Shown here: piece after piece, positions 28,135 to 36,971 of the stretch
Layout: each line of letters begins with the position of its first letter
How positions within the stretch are numbered: position 1 is the first letter of the stretch
Source of the DNA: Nitrospira sp.
Lineage (GTDB): Bacteria > Nitrospirota > Nitrospiria > Nitrospirales > Nitrospiraceae
Direction of reading: 5' to 3'
Length of the DNA: 64,000 nt
Assembly: GCA_030123625.1 (NCBI GenBank)
Contig: CP126121.1
Location: 4,627,676-4,691,675, forward strand
The notes under the pieces: model-generated
What the model was told of the DNA's origin: nothing
What the model saw: the letters and a program-made list of their open reading frames with translations, nothing else
The model's database searches: none
Translations under genes and position numbers: made by a program

Positions 28135-29336
28135 GGTGTCCGTAAAAACGGGGCAGAACCCGTCCGAGAGATTAGAGTTGCATAAGCCTCACTGGTCTGG
28201 GCGATAAGGCGGTCCAATTTGAACTGTTTCTGACCACGTAAGTACGCATGGCGTCTCATCGCCCTAAGTCTATTCGGATCTGACGCTAACATAATGAGCT
28301 TAGAAGTGAGATCTTCCACGTCACCACTCCGAAAGAAGAGACCAGTAACTCCGTCTTCGATGAGTTCAAGTGGTCCCCCGGCATCTGCGGCAATCACTGG
28401 AAGCCCATCTACCAATGTTTCACAAACCCACACACCGCAGGGCTCAGGACTAATTCGACATTGCAAGCCCAGGTTGTAGGACTGATGGAACTGCCGGAGA
28501 TCGGAGCGAAACCCCATGAAGCGAATAGACTCTTGATGACTGGACTGTAGCACTAATGCTTTCAATCGATCGAAGTAGGGGTTGGATTCAAGGGGCCCTC
28601 CGAAGATATCCAGCTGCACATCATAACCCTGTGCTCGTGCTGACAGTACGGCTTGTATCGCCAGATGATGACCTTTATCTTCTGTCAGGCGCCCAGCTAT
28701 GACGCAGCGAATGGGATGAGTGGGTGGATCGTTGGCCTGCCCATAAATGACGGGTGCGACATTGTGAATTACCTGGATAGGAACGCCAGCTCCACGCCAA
28801 TAAGAAGCTGTGAAGTTGCTGACAGGGATGATAAGGTCTGCCCCCCATCTTGCTAGATAATGATTCAACTTTACGCCAAACCCCAAGATCCGCCGGGAGT
28901 TCATGCTGCCATGTATGTGCCACACAGCAGGATAGCCGAAGCTACGCAAGTGACCGGCTATCATATGTTGAGGCAACCAGTGCGCATGAACGATTTTCAC
29001 TCCGAGCTGCTGGCAAAGATTATGGAGCCGCATAGCATCACAGCGCGCTTGCAACATGGCAAGCGGGAATCGGAGAAGCGTACTGAAAGAGCTGCTAGCG
29101 GTGAAGGTCGCTAATCCTTCTACTAGATGAACTTGATTGCCATTTCCTTTCAGCCAGTCATACATCGAACCCTTTCCGAGACATACGAACTGGATCTCGG
29201 GCATTCGCTGTGCATATAATTTTAGAACGGCGGCAACGCCATAACCATCGTCACCCTTGCAGAGCATTGCTACCTGACGATTGTGCGCAGCACTCCTCGT
29301 CATCTGTGCCTGTGACGGACTCATGTCATACCTCAA
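28131..29336 (-). CDS. GT4-family glycosyltransferase
   Basis: A 401-residue GT-B enzyme: RQVAMLCKGDDGYGVAAVLK, VKIVHAHWLPQHMIAGHLR, VIHNVAPVIYG, then the donor domain with RCVIAGRLTEDKGHHLAIQA and the E-x7-E motif (EPCGVWVCE) followed by GLPVIAADAGGPLELIEDGV. The start is uncertain among several codons (M1, M5, M12). The 3' end abuts the IS3 remnant and its last residues (PFLRTP) may be IS-derived, so the native C-terminus could be slightly truncated. Confidence 0.83.
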   Translation of the reverse strand: MRYDMSPSQAQMTRSAAHNRQVAMLCKGDDGYGVAAVLKLYAQRMPEIQFVCLGKGSMYDWLKGNGNQVHLVEGLATFTASSSFSTLLRFPLAMLQARCDAMRLHNLCQQLGVKIVHAHWLPQHMIAGHLRSFGYPAVWHIHGSMNSRRILGFGVKLNHYLARWGADLIIPVSNFTASYWRGAGVPIQVIHNVAPVIYGQANDPPTHPIRCVIAGRLTEDKGHHLAIQAVLSARAQGYDVQLDIFGGPLESNPYFDRLKALVLQSSHQESIRFMGFRSDLRQFHQSYNLGLQCRISPEPCGVWVCETLVDGLPVIAADAGGPLELIEDGVTGLFFRSGDVEDLTSKLIMLASDPNRLRAMRRHAYLRGQKQFKLDRLIAQTSEAYATLISRTGSAPFLRTP

Positions 29337-29388
29337 TACTCGAAACCGACTGTTTCCATGTGACTATGAGCCATCTAACTTAAGTATT

Positions 29389-30198
29389 TCATGGTTTATC
29401 AGAGCTAGGCCTTTTTGCTATTACGGAATAGTCGATACAGTGTCCCTTTTCGCGATACTGATAACGGAAATCTAAGAACATAAAAGCCACTGCCAGAATC
29501 AAAAAGACCGGCTTAAGAAGAAGGGCAAATAGAGCAGAAGCCATCCCAAGTACACCTCCACCGTAGTCCCTAGGCTTGACTGATAGGAAGTGACGAGCAA
29601 GATTCAACTGGTGGGATAACGTGCCGTAATATCCTCCCAACCATTCTATTCGACATTCTTGAAAATCAGCCTGCTCAAGCAAGTATTGAAGGCCAAATTG
29701 CGTGTAGCGAAAATAGTCATAGGGCTGTTCATGCTCTTCAAAATAGAAGTTTGTGCTGAGCCAAAGGGTTCCCCCGGGGGCTAGCACACGATATAGTTCC
29801 TTAAGAGCTTTCAGTGGATCCGGGACGTGTTCGAGAACTTGGGTACAGATGACAGCGTCATAGCGACGATCCTCAACAGGGATAGAAGAAACATCGCATT
29901 TCATCGTAACGCTATCGTAAGTTCTCTCTGTTCTCGTGCAAAGGTCAGTGGCTTCGTACAGGCAATGCGAGAATAAATGGCGATATGGTGAATCTCCCGC
30001 ACCTGCATCCAATATCCGCGCCTTTGACTGAAGCGATGCTGCTGCACGCTCTACAAAAGCTTCGATATGCTGTTTACCAGTAGCAGGTCGAAGCCGGTCA
30101 CCAACTAGTTTTCTCAGAGCTGCCTGAACCCTTGACTTCACATGCTCACCATTGGCAGTGAGGTTTCTATGACAAGCCGATAAGTTATAGACATCCAC
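29389..30198 (-). CDS. Class I SAM-dependent methyltransferase with C-terminal membrane helix
   Basis: A 269-residue protein. The methyltransferase fold is shown by RILDAGAGDSPYRHLF (SAM-binding loop), YDAVICTQVLEHVPDPLKAL and YRVLAPGGTLWLSTNF. After about residue 220 comes a hydrophobic helix (ALLLKPVFLILAVAFMFL), so the enzyme is probably attached to the inner membrane near the lipid-linked substrate. It lies 52 nt upstream of the glycosyltransferase gene at 28131 on the same strand, suggesting an EPS sugar or lipid carrier intermediate as substrate. Confidence 0.82.
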   Translation of the reverse strand: MDVYNLSACHRNLTANGEHVKSRVQAALRKLVGDRLRPATGKQHIEAFVERAAASLQSKARILDAGAGDSPYRHLFSHCLYEATDLCTRTERTYDSVTMKCDVSSIPVEDRRYDAVICTQVLEHVPDPLKALKELYRVLAPGGTLWLSTNFYFEEHEQPYDYFRYTQFGLQYLLEQADFQECRIEWLGGYYGTLSHQLNLARHFLSVKPRDYGGGVLGMASALFALLLKPVFLILAVAFMFLDFRYQYREKGHCIDYSVIAKRPSSDKP

Positions 30199-30418
30199 TT
30201 TCCGTTAGTCATTATGAATAACGTGCGCGCGAAGTATCTCCTTCGATATCATGTAGCCATATCCATACGATCTCTCTTTAAAGTCAGATCCTTCTTCAAG
30301 ATCGTTTGGCGAAATGTGACTGTGTGCTCGCCTCATCTGCTGGCGTCGGTCGGTCAATAGATGGCTTCACAATACCTTCCCCTATGGCATCGGCAGATTT
30401 CACAACGGAGTTTTCATA

Positions 30419-30652
30419 TTGGTTGAACGCTCTTCAGATCGCTCTAATACGGTAATCATAGCCACGAGTGATCCCAATATTGCTCCATTGATACACCTGC
30501 TCAAACATTCGCATTATTTCCTATCCTATATTGTTACGGAAGGTCAGCCCATCTACGCGGAGAACTGCAGCGTCCTTATTGATTTAACCCAATTGACAAT
30601 GATCTTTGGGATACGACAAGCAGCTAAGCTCGCATTCCTTCTGGATGACTAG
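30419..30652 (+). CDS. Small hypothetical protein
   Basis: A 77-codon frame starting TTG with GGAG 8 nt upstream. The product (SNTVIIATSDPNIAPLIHLL, then CSVLIDLTQLTMIFG) has alternating hydrophobic strands that recall the start of a receiver-like or Rossmann domain, but it is too short to assign. It is oriented against the EPS genes and is followed by 400 bp with no gene. It may be a truncated regulator. Confidence 0.25.
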   Translation: MVERSSDRSNTVIIATSDPNIAPLIHLLKHSHYFLSYIVTEGQPIYAENCSVLIDLTQLTMIFGIRQAAKLAFLLDD

Positions 30653-31065
30653 CGTCTTCTTACGCATTCCGGTGGAAATATCTGTCTTCCTAGCTCAGTT
30701 CCCTGAGCTGAAAGCAGTTATCACGGGAGTCGAAAAATATCTTTTCTCACACAATGTCTGATTGCTTGTGCGCCTTTGTTAGGAAGCTTCTAGAATTAGA
30801 CTGACCTTCTTAAATTATACTTACCGTAACATAGCTCAGCAATTCAAACGCTTTTTGTCACCAGAAGGCGATCTGAATGTTAAACAAATCACTGAGTACT
30901 GAAAGTGGACTGGGAGGTTTGCCGAACCAAATCGCAACGGACATGAACACCGGCGCTGTTTAGCACTGAACTTCCAGACTCGATTGATAGAGCGCCACAG
31001 CAAACCCAATTGCCCTAATCCACTCTCCACTCAGCATAAATAAAACGAACCATAGCTACGAATCA
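30653..31065. other. Gene-poor accessory gap
   Basis: About 410 bp, AT-richer than the neighbours. No supported gene, RNA or terminator is seen; open frames here are under 65 codons and without motifs. Confidence 0.5.
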
Positions 31066-31312
31066 CTAAGCACTCGTTCTAAACACTCCACGATTCCGTT
31101 CCGCCGCCTTCCCGTCCCACAGTGGTGGAATCGCGCCTTTCTTCCACTGCCCTGCCATTAACCGCGACAGTGCCGGAGCGAGTTTCAGCGGATCGGTCCC
31201 AATCAGTTCGTTGGTCCCAATCGTAATGGTCTCCGGTCGCTCGGTGTTATCTCGTAGCGTGAGACAGGGCACTCCGAGAACGGTCGTCTCCTCGGTGATG
31301 CCTCCCGGTACC
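31066..31312 (-). pseudogene. Duplicated 3' fragment of wecB
   Basis: Roughly 235 bp almost identical to the end of the intact wecB (35656-36756), covering MPCLTLRDNTERPETITIGT through KKGAIPPLWDGKAAER. The last codons are frameshifted. The match begins abruptly at CCTCCCG (31303), next to the stop codon of the antitoxin gene. Non-functional without the first 280 codons. Confidence 0.85.
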
Positions 31313-31573
31313 TTATTTTTTCACTGTCTCAGTCAAAGTACGCCCACGGAACATGGGTCGCCCGGCTCGCTTCACGAGGCTTACCCCGCTCCAGCGCACA
31401 GCTCCCTCTTGAAGCATTGGCTCAAGAACCCGCTTGAGGCTCGAAGTTTTTACCGGAACTATTCGCGCCGCAGACCGACCTCGCTCAGTCATGATAATTT
31501 CCTCGCCGCCCTGGACCCGATTCAAATAACTGCTCAATCGATCCTTGAGTTCGCGCACACCTACCTGAGACAT
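31313..31573 (-). CDS. Phd/YefM-family antitoxin, orphan
   Basis: An 86-residue protein starting MSQVGVRELKDRLSSYLNRV, with EEIIMTERGRSAARIVPV, the classic prevent-host-death DNA-binding N-domain. The C-terminal toxin-neutralising part ends TLTETVKK at a TAA that lies exactly at the junction with the wecB fragment. No toxin gene (PIN, Doc or RelE type) follows, so the pair appears to have lost its toxin in the rearrangement. It may still bind its own promoter. Confidence 0.8.
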   Translation of the reverse strand: MSQVGVRELKDRLSSYLNRVQGGEEIIMTERGRSAARIVPVKTSSLKRVLEPMLQEGAVRWSGVSLVKRAGRPMFRGRTLTETVKK

Positions 31574-31814
31574 GGCATCCTCCTGTTCAACTGGATGAGG
31601 CTACAATCTAAACTCGTTGTGGCTACAAATCCAATAGAACTCTTACAATACAAGACACCGCATGAAGCATCCGCGGTCTTACCATCGCCCCTTGCCCTTA
31701 TGCGTTCACCTGACGGAGATATTGCTTATGGTTCCTTCGGGCGATGGCTTTGAAGGATTCTGAACTTGCTCGGATGAATCCCGATCATCGCCGCCCCCTT
31801 CGCTTGCGAATCGC

Positions 31815-32030
31815 TCAATTCGTCCCCGTAACGGTGACCGGCTTTGCCGATCGGTTGAGCATGTCGGCAAGCTCCACTGCATCGACATTCGTCGGCAGCA
31901 CGAGGACTCGACCGTCTTCACTAGTGACAAAGTCCAGACGATCGCCTGGATGAAGATTGAGTCATTGGCGCACATCCTTCGGGACAACAGAGTTGGCCGA
32001 GATGAAAGAGTCTGAATGTGCGACGAATCA
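31815..32030 (-). pseudogene. AbrB/VapB-type antitoxin with premature stop
   Basis: The reverse frame reads SANSVVPKDVRQ, a TGA stop, then LNLHPGDRLDFVTSEDGRVL and NVDAVELADMLNRSAKPVTV before a normal TGA at 31815. This is a swapped-hairpin AbrB antitoxin whose usual Arg codon (CGA) has become TGA. An ATG overlapping just downstream (MIGIHPSKFRI) resembles the first residues of a PIN-domain toxin but the frame then ends. Both partners are decayed. Confidence 0.6.
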
Positions 32031-32437
32031 ATGAATCGTGAAACAGGCTGGGCGGTGTCCTGAGCACCGAAAACAGGATTACACAGACAGTCCGAAAGGG
32101 AACGGACTGAGACATAGGACCTACGATATAAATGAGTTGTGGCTACTACTATTTTATTAATTATTTATTTCTGGTTTAAAAATTCTAGTTATTTTGCCTT
32201 ATTGCAAAATCTTTCGATCTCTCTATAGCTTACACGCCTGTAGCTTTGAAAATCTTTGACTCATCAATATGGTATTTCATCACCTATACGATGCGGGAGA
32301 TCGTTCCGACCCTTTTTTATCACACCTCGCGTTCACTATGTATTTTCCTTCTCATTACACAACGGAGAACTAGGACACGCGCTTACACGTGACACCACAG
32401 AATCATTCAACGGCATAATTTGTTTTGGACAAGCGTG
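32031..32437. other. AT-rich region upstream of GMC oxidoreductase gene
   Basis: The section 32140-32260 is strikingly AT-rich. TTGCAA and TATAGC spaced 16 bp (about 32203-32230) could be a weak sigma-70 promoter for the oxidoreductase gene. No gene is supported here. Confidence 0.35.
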
Positions 32438-34129
32438 ATGTTTATAGATACGCGCCAAGTGAATGAGGGAGCGACAGTTCGGACGAGCGTGTGTGTGATC
32501 GGAGGTGGTGTCGCCGGCATAACGATTGCCCTCGAACTCGATAAGCATAGAATTGAAACCTGCCTCCTGGAAAGCGGGGGATTTAGTCCTGATGATCAGA
32601 CTCGCGACCTTTATCGCGGAGAAAACGTTGCATTACCCTACTCATTTGCGGATGGTTGTCGAACACGCTTCCTCGGCGGAAGCAGCAACTGCTGGGGCGG
32701 ATGGTGTCGTCCCTGGGATGCATGGGAATTTGACAAGCGGGAATGGGTGCATTTTAGCGGGTGGCCTTTTGGATCGGACGCAGTGAGCCCATACCTAAAA
32801 AGAGTCCATGAGATCCTTCAATTGGGCCCTCTCAACTATGACCCAGCCTTTTGGGAAGCGGCGGTCAAAAGAAAAGACTTGCTGAGGTTCCCGCTTACAA
32901 GCGGCAGAGTGCGGGACATCGTGTGTCAGTTCAGTCCACCCACTCGATTTGGGAAGCTCTATAGAGCGACGCTTCAGCGCTCACGTTGTGTGAGCGTGTA
33001 CCTCTATGCGAATGCGGTCGAACTTGAAACAGATGCAACAGCAAGAAACGTTACCAGCGTGCGTGTGCGTACGTTGACTGGCAGGACCATTCATGTCTCC
33101 GCACGTCTTGTCATATTGGCAACCGGTGGGATCGAAAACGCACGACTGTTATTGACATCACGGGGTGTACAGACTACTGGCTTGGGCAACTCAGCCGACT
33201 TGGTAGGACGTTTTTTTATGGACCACCCTCGATTGTACTCAGGTAGTGTGACATTCAAGAAACCTTGGACTCGCAACATGCTCTATGATGCAAAGTTCCA
33301 TTATCAGAATCCGGCTGTTGCTGCGTATGGCACGCGAATTGCCGCTCAGCTTGCACTCAAGCCGGAGATCGTAGAACAAGAACAATTACTTAACTGCCAT
33401 GTCTGGTTTTCCTCTCTGTTTTTCGGAGAGGATACCGAGGCAGCTGAGACTCTCAGGAGAATCAGACGCACCCTTTCCAAGATGGAGCAACCGGGAAGTA
33501 GTCTTGGTCAAGACTTGGCTGCACTCATGGCCAACCCTATTGACACGCTCGGTTTTGGCTTCTCGCGTCAGTTCCGGCCACGGCAGCTCATAAAGAGCAT
33601 TCGCCTTCAGGCCATTGTCGAGCCCGAGCCTAACCCAGATAGCTGCGTTACCCTATCATGCGAAAGGGATCAGTTGGGCATGAATCGCGTTCGTGTCATA
33701 TGGAAGCTGGGATCAGCAGTGCAACGAACCTTTAATCGAACCTTCACCATAGTGGCAGACGATCTGAGACGAAATGGTATTGCTGACATCGCGTTGGATC
33801 CTGCTTTAGAGGGTGGAAGCTGGCCGGAGACACTGGAAAGCACTTCTCATCATATGGGCACCACGCGCATGCATGATTCTCCTCGATATGGCGTTGTCGA
33901 TCGCAACTGTCGAGTGCACAGCGTAAACAACCTGTATATCGCTGGAAGCTCCGTCTTTCCAACCGGTGGAACGAATTTTCCCACGATAACGATTGTGGCG
34001 CTCGCATTGCGACTATCGGATCATGTCGCAAATGAATTACAATGCAATACTTGGGTTGGAGCGAGCGGCCTAGCCTCCGCCCCTCTTTCAAGTCGAGTCC
34101 CAGCCATGCCCGGCTCTGTAAACAGCTGA
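32438..34129 (+). CDS. GMC-family FAD-dependent oxidoreductase
   Basis: A 563-residue flavoprotein from the ATG at 32438 (an upstream TTG is less likely). The dinucleotide-binding loop IGGGVAG is at residues 21-27, followed by CLLESGG; FLGGSSNCWGGWCRPW is the second FAD-contact region. The C-terminal half has the catalytic-type HHMGTTRMHDSP and the AGSSVFPTGGTNFPTITIVA signature of glucose-methanol-choline oxidoreductases. These enzymes oxidise sugars or alcohols. In this locus it may oxidise or modify a polysaccharide precursor, but no substrate can be assigned. It is the only forward-strand enzyme in the EPS block. Confidence 0.85.
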   Translation: MFIDTRQVNEGATVRTSVCVIGGGVAGITIALELDKHRIETCLLESGGFSPDDQTRDLYRGENVALPYSFADGCRTRFLGGSSNCWGGWCRPWDAWEFDKREWVHFSGWPFGSDAVSPYLKRVHEILQLGPLNYDPAFWEAAVKRKDLLRFPLTSGRVRDIVCQFSPPTRFGKLYRATLQRSRCVSVYLYANAVELETDATARNVTSVRVRTLTGRTIHVSARLVILATGGIENARLLLTSRGVQTTGLGNSADLVGRFFMDHPRLYSGSVTFKKPWTRNMLYDAKFHYQNPAVAAYGTRIAAQLALKPEIVEQEQLLNCHVWFSSLFFGEDTEAAETLRRIRRTLSKMEQPGSSLGQDLAALMANPIDTLGFGFSRQFRPRQLIKSIRLQAIVEPEPNPDSCVTLSCERDQLGMNRVRVIWKLGSAVQRTFNRTFTIVADDLRRNGIADIALDPALEGGSWPETLESTSHHMGTTRMHDSPRYGVVDRNCRVHSVNNLYIAGSSVFPTGGTNFPTITIVALALRLSDHVANELQCNTWVGASGLASAPLSSRVPAMPGSVNS

Positions 34130-34309
34130 TTGCGCCCACGTGTATCACTCTTCTTGGATTGGGATTATTATCCCCTCATCTAGTGAGAAGTTGGCCGGGC
34201 GCCGGGGGCGTAAACAGATTTGAGCCTGACAGCCTTAAACAGCCTTGCTGGACGGGAATCTGATCGTCCGAGGCATCTTTATGGCTGAACTGATAATCAT
34301 TGATAGGCT

Positions 34310-34985
34310 TTCACGATCTGGTCGATGGAAGTGGTTGCATGATATTCCTGTGTCCCTTGAGCGTGGCGAAGTCTGCTCGATGGGGTTCAGTCGGGCGGAA
34401 TAGGACGGCAAAAACAGAAGCGGCCGGTGTGTCGATGAGTTGCGCCGTTTGCCGTTTTCGGAGATTTGTGAGAGGTGTGCGGTCTCGGTGCCCTGATGTC
34501 AGGCCGTACACGCGCTGTCCCTGAAGCGCATATTCAGCGCGGCGAATTACGGAAAGCGCGAAGCCTCACTCACCAACAGGGACGAACTGCAAGCAGCGGC
34601 GCATGTACCGCTCACGAAGGCGCAGAAACCGTCCTCGTTGCAGCAGGCTGCACTCTTTGTACCGTATCGTTTTTTTACGGGTGACGCGCATCTTATGCAG
34701 CGCGTTCGAGATGCAATGGCGCGACACACCGAAATGCCGAGCTCGCTCGCCTTGTGTCATATCGGCGTCTGCTCCACCTGACGACGGAGGCCCTCCCAAT
34801 CGAGCTTATGCGGTTGTTTCGGGCCGGGACGATGAGAGGTCAACCCACCGGGTTTGAGCCACCGGTACACTCGCCTCGCCTACCTGAACTGCCGAGCCGC
34901 CTCCGCCTTGCTTCCGCCGCTTCGCACAAATGCGATCACTCGTCGACGCAGATCCGTTGAACATCTCATTCGCTCACAATAGCCG
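34310..34985 (-). pseudogene. Decayed IS630-family transposase gene
   Basis: Reverse-strand pieces in order: MRCSTDLRRRVIAFVRSGGS (helix-turn-helix), a frameshift and stop, DMTQGERARHFGVSRHCISN, MRVTRKKTIRYKE, then GQRVYGLTSGHRDRTPL and, in another frame, the ending region LNPIEQTFATLKGH. The catalytic middle is mostly deleted. The family is recognised from the Tc1/mariner-like IS630 layout. No clear inverted repeats remain. Confidence 0.7.
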
Positions 34986-35069
34986 ATGCTCAAGCCAAAC
35001 GCCATCAATAATTACGGGCTTGACTATAACGCATTCTCCGTGCAAATCATGCAACTGACTGTATGCTTG

Positions 35070-35351
35070 TCATTCATGAGTCCGAGCATGTCCTCTGGGA
35101 CGATGGGCCGGCATCCCGTGCAGCATGCCTTCCACGCTGATATCCTCGTCAATGTCGGGCCAGCGCACGCCCTCCCCGTCGCTAAGGATCTCCCAATGCT
35201 GTCGTTGCTCCACGGTGGCGTCGGCTAAGCGCCATGACCAGACCAAGGGCACACTGATCGTCCGACCATCCACTAAATGCGCAATGATCTCATCGTCGGT
35301 GACTTCAATAGTCATGACGCGAGGGTCAACGACCTTCGCCGCAGTGTTCAT
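35070..35351 (-). CDS. DUF2442 protein
   Basis: A 93-residue protein with VMTIEVTDDEIIAHLVDGRT, VPLVWSWRLADATVEQRQHW and GVRWPDIDEDISVEGML, the DUF2442 signature. It starts inside the end of the DUF4160 gene (26-nt overlap), a widely conserved pairing of small proteins that is suspected of forming a toxin-antitoxin-like module. Biochemical function is unknown. Confidence 0.85.
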   Translation of the reverse strand: MNTAAKVVDPRVMTIEVTDDEIIAHLVDGRTISVPLVWSWRLADATVEQRQHWEILSDGEGVRWPDIDEDISVEGMLHGMPAHRPRGHARTHE

Positions 35352-35571
35352 GCCATGCCTCCATGATTAACAAAATATTCGCTTCAATAAGTCGTCGAAT
35401 GAGATTGAGTTCTCTTGGAGCAAACCCACTGTTCTTACTCAAGGCAATCGGTTCTAACCAAAACTTGCACGTCAACTTTTCTCTTTGAATATGAACATGC
35501 TTCGGCTCATGACAATCAAAGCTATAGAAGAATACACGGTAGGGGCCTTCAATATTCTTTACCGTGGGCAT
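35326..35571 (-). CDS. DUF4160 protein
   Basis: An 81-residue protein with the DUF4160 signature: GPYRVFFYSFDCHEPKHVHI, then CKFWLEPIALSKNSGFAPRE and LIEANILLIMEAWHEHCG. The EP-HVH motif is the family hallmark. It forms an overlapping pair with the DUF2442 gene. It lies between wecB and IS630 debris, so the pair is probably an acquired cassette. Confidence 0.85.
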   Translation of the reverse strand: MPTVKNIEGPYRVFFYSFDCHEPKHVHIQREKLTCKFWLEPIALSKNSGFAPRELNLIRRLIEANILLIMEAWHEHCGEGR

Positions 35572-35655
35572 CAGTCTTCCGAAAACATCTTACTCTATGG
35601 CAACCCTCGGTGTCAGACAACATGAGGCACGGGGAGTATCCAGCTGGTCGCCGCT

Positions 35656-36756
35656 TCAATTTACATTGAACAATCGCTCCAGATGCTCCACGATCCGCTC
35701 CGCCGCCTTGCCGTCCCATAGCGGTGGAATCGCGCCTTTCTTCCACTGCCCTGCCATTAACCGCGACAGTGCCGGAGCGAGTCTGCGCGGATCAGTCCCG
35801 ATCAGTTCGTTGGTCCCAATCGTAATGGTCTCCGGTCGCTCGGTGTTATCTCGTAGCGTGAGACAGGGCACTCCGAGAACGGTCGTCTCCTCGGTGATGC
35901 CTCCCGAATCGGTAATGACTGCTTTCGCATGTTTCACCAAATAGTTGAATTCCAAATAGCCAAGTGGATCGACATAGTGAAGCTGCGGTGTCGCACTGTC
36001 GAGTTCTCTGAGATTCTTCGCGGTCCGTGGATGCACGGGGAAGACTACAGGCAGTCCTTTGGTGCCTTCGGCGATGGCCCGGAGCAGCGACAAGAGCTGC
36101 TGCTCTCCGTCGACATTTGCAGGCCGATGGAGCGTGACGACAAAAAACTGTCCTGCTGTGAGCTTGAGAGACTGCCAACAAGCCGGAGGTCGCAAACGCG
36201 GCACGTTCTTGAGCAACGTGTCGATCATGGTGTTGCCGACAAAAAAGATCCGGTCGTCGGATACGCCGGCACGGCGCAAATTGTCGTTGGCCGTTTCGCT
36301 CGTCGTAAAGAACCAATTGGTGATGGAGTCGGTCACCACCCGGTTGATTTCCTCCGGCATCGTCCAATCGCCGGACCGAATGCCGCCCTCGACATGGGCC
36401 ACCCGCACACCCAGTTTTCGCGCCGCGATGGAACAGGCCATCGTGGACGTCACGTCACCGACGACAAGACAGAGATCGCTCTTGTCCTTCAATAAGACTC
36501 GTTCATAGCCGACCATAATGCCGGCGGTTTGTTCGGCTTGAGTGCCTGATCCCACCTCGAGGTTGATGTCCGGATCGGGAATCCCGAGTTCTTCGAAGAA
36601 ACTGCCGGACATCGCGCGATCATAATGCTGGCCGGTATGAATCAGCCGGTACCGTAGCTGCCCGCCACGCAGCTCAGCTGCTTGGAGCGCTTCAATAATC
36701 GGCGCGATTTTCATGAAATTGGGCCGTGCCCCGGCGATGAGATCGATACGCTTCAC
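35656..36756 (-). CDS. wecB: UDP-N-acetylglucosamine 2-epimerase (non-hydrolysing)
   Basis: A 366-residue enzyme interconverting UDP-GlcNAc and UDP-ManNAc, a sugar donor for surface polymers. Motifs: RIDLIAGARPNFMKIAPIIE, RLIHTGQHYDRAMSGSFF, GDVTSTMACSIAARKL, VAHVEGGIRS, VVTLHRPANVDG and ITDSGGITEETTVLGVPCLT, containing the conserved acidic and His residues of the family. Length is normal. Its 3' quarter was duplicated to 31066-31312. It is separated from the DUF4160 gene by 84 bp and from the upstream ATPase by about 215 bp. Confidence 0.93.
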   Translation of the reverse strand: MKRIDLIAGARPNFMKIAPIIEALQAAELRGGQLRYRLIHTGQHYDRAMSGSFFEELGIPDPDINLEVGSGTQAEQTAGIMVGYERVLLKDKSDLCLVVGDVTSTMACSIAARKLGVRVAHVEGGIRSGDWTMPEEINRVVTDSITNWFFTTSETANDNLRRAGVSDDRIFFVGNTMIDTLLKNVPRLRPPACWQSLKLTAGQFFVVTLHRPANVDGEQQLLSLLRAIAEGTKGLPVVFPVHPRTAKNLRELDSATPQLHYVDPLGYLEFNYLVKHAKAVITDSGGITEETTVLGVPCLTLRDNTERPETITIGTNELIGTDPRRLAPALSRLMAGQWKKGAIPPLWDGKAAERIVEHLERLFNVN

Positions 36757-36971
36757 CTTTCACCTCAACTCTGCTGAAGATGAATCTACAATCACTTTCA
36801 CCTCACCTCATACCTGACATCCCAGCCTCAAACGATTTTTGTGATGGTAGTGACTCTCAGGACGAGTGGCAACTGAAAACTATGTTTAATGCTGGGTAAT
36901 CCGATCCGCTGCTTGCCGTCTGGTTGTTTCTTTCTTTGGCTGGACAAGACTCCGGAGGGACCGCCCCGACG

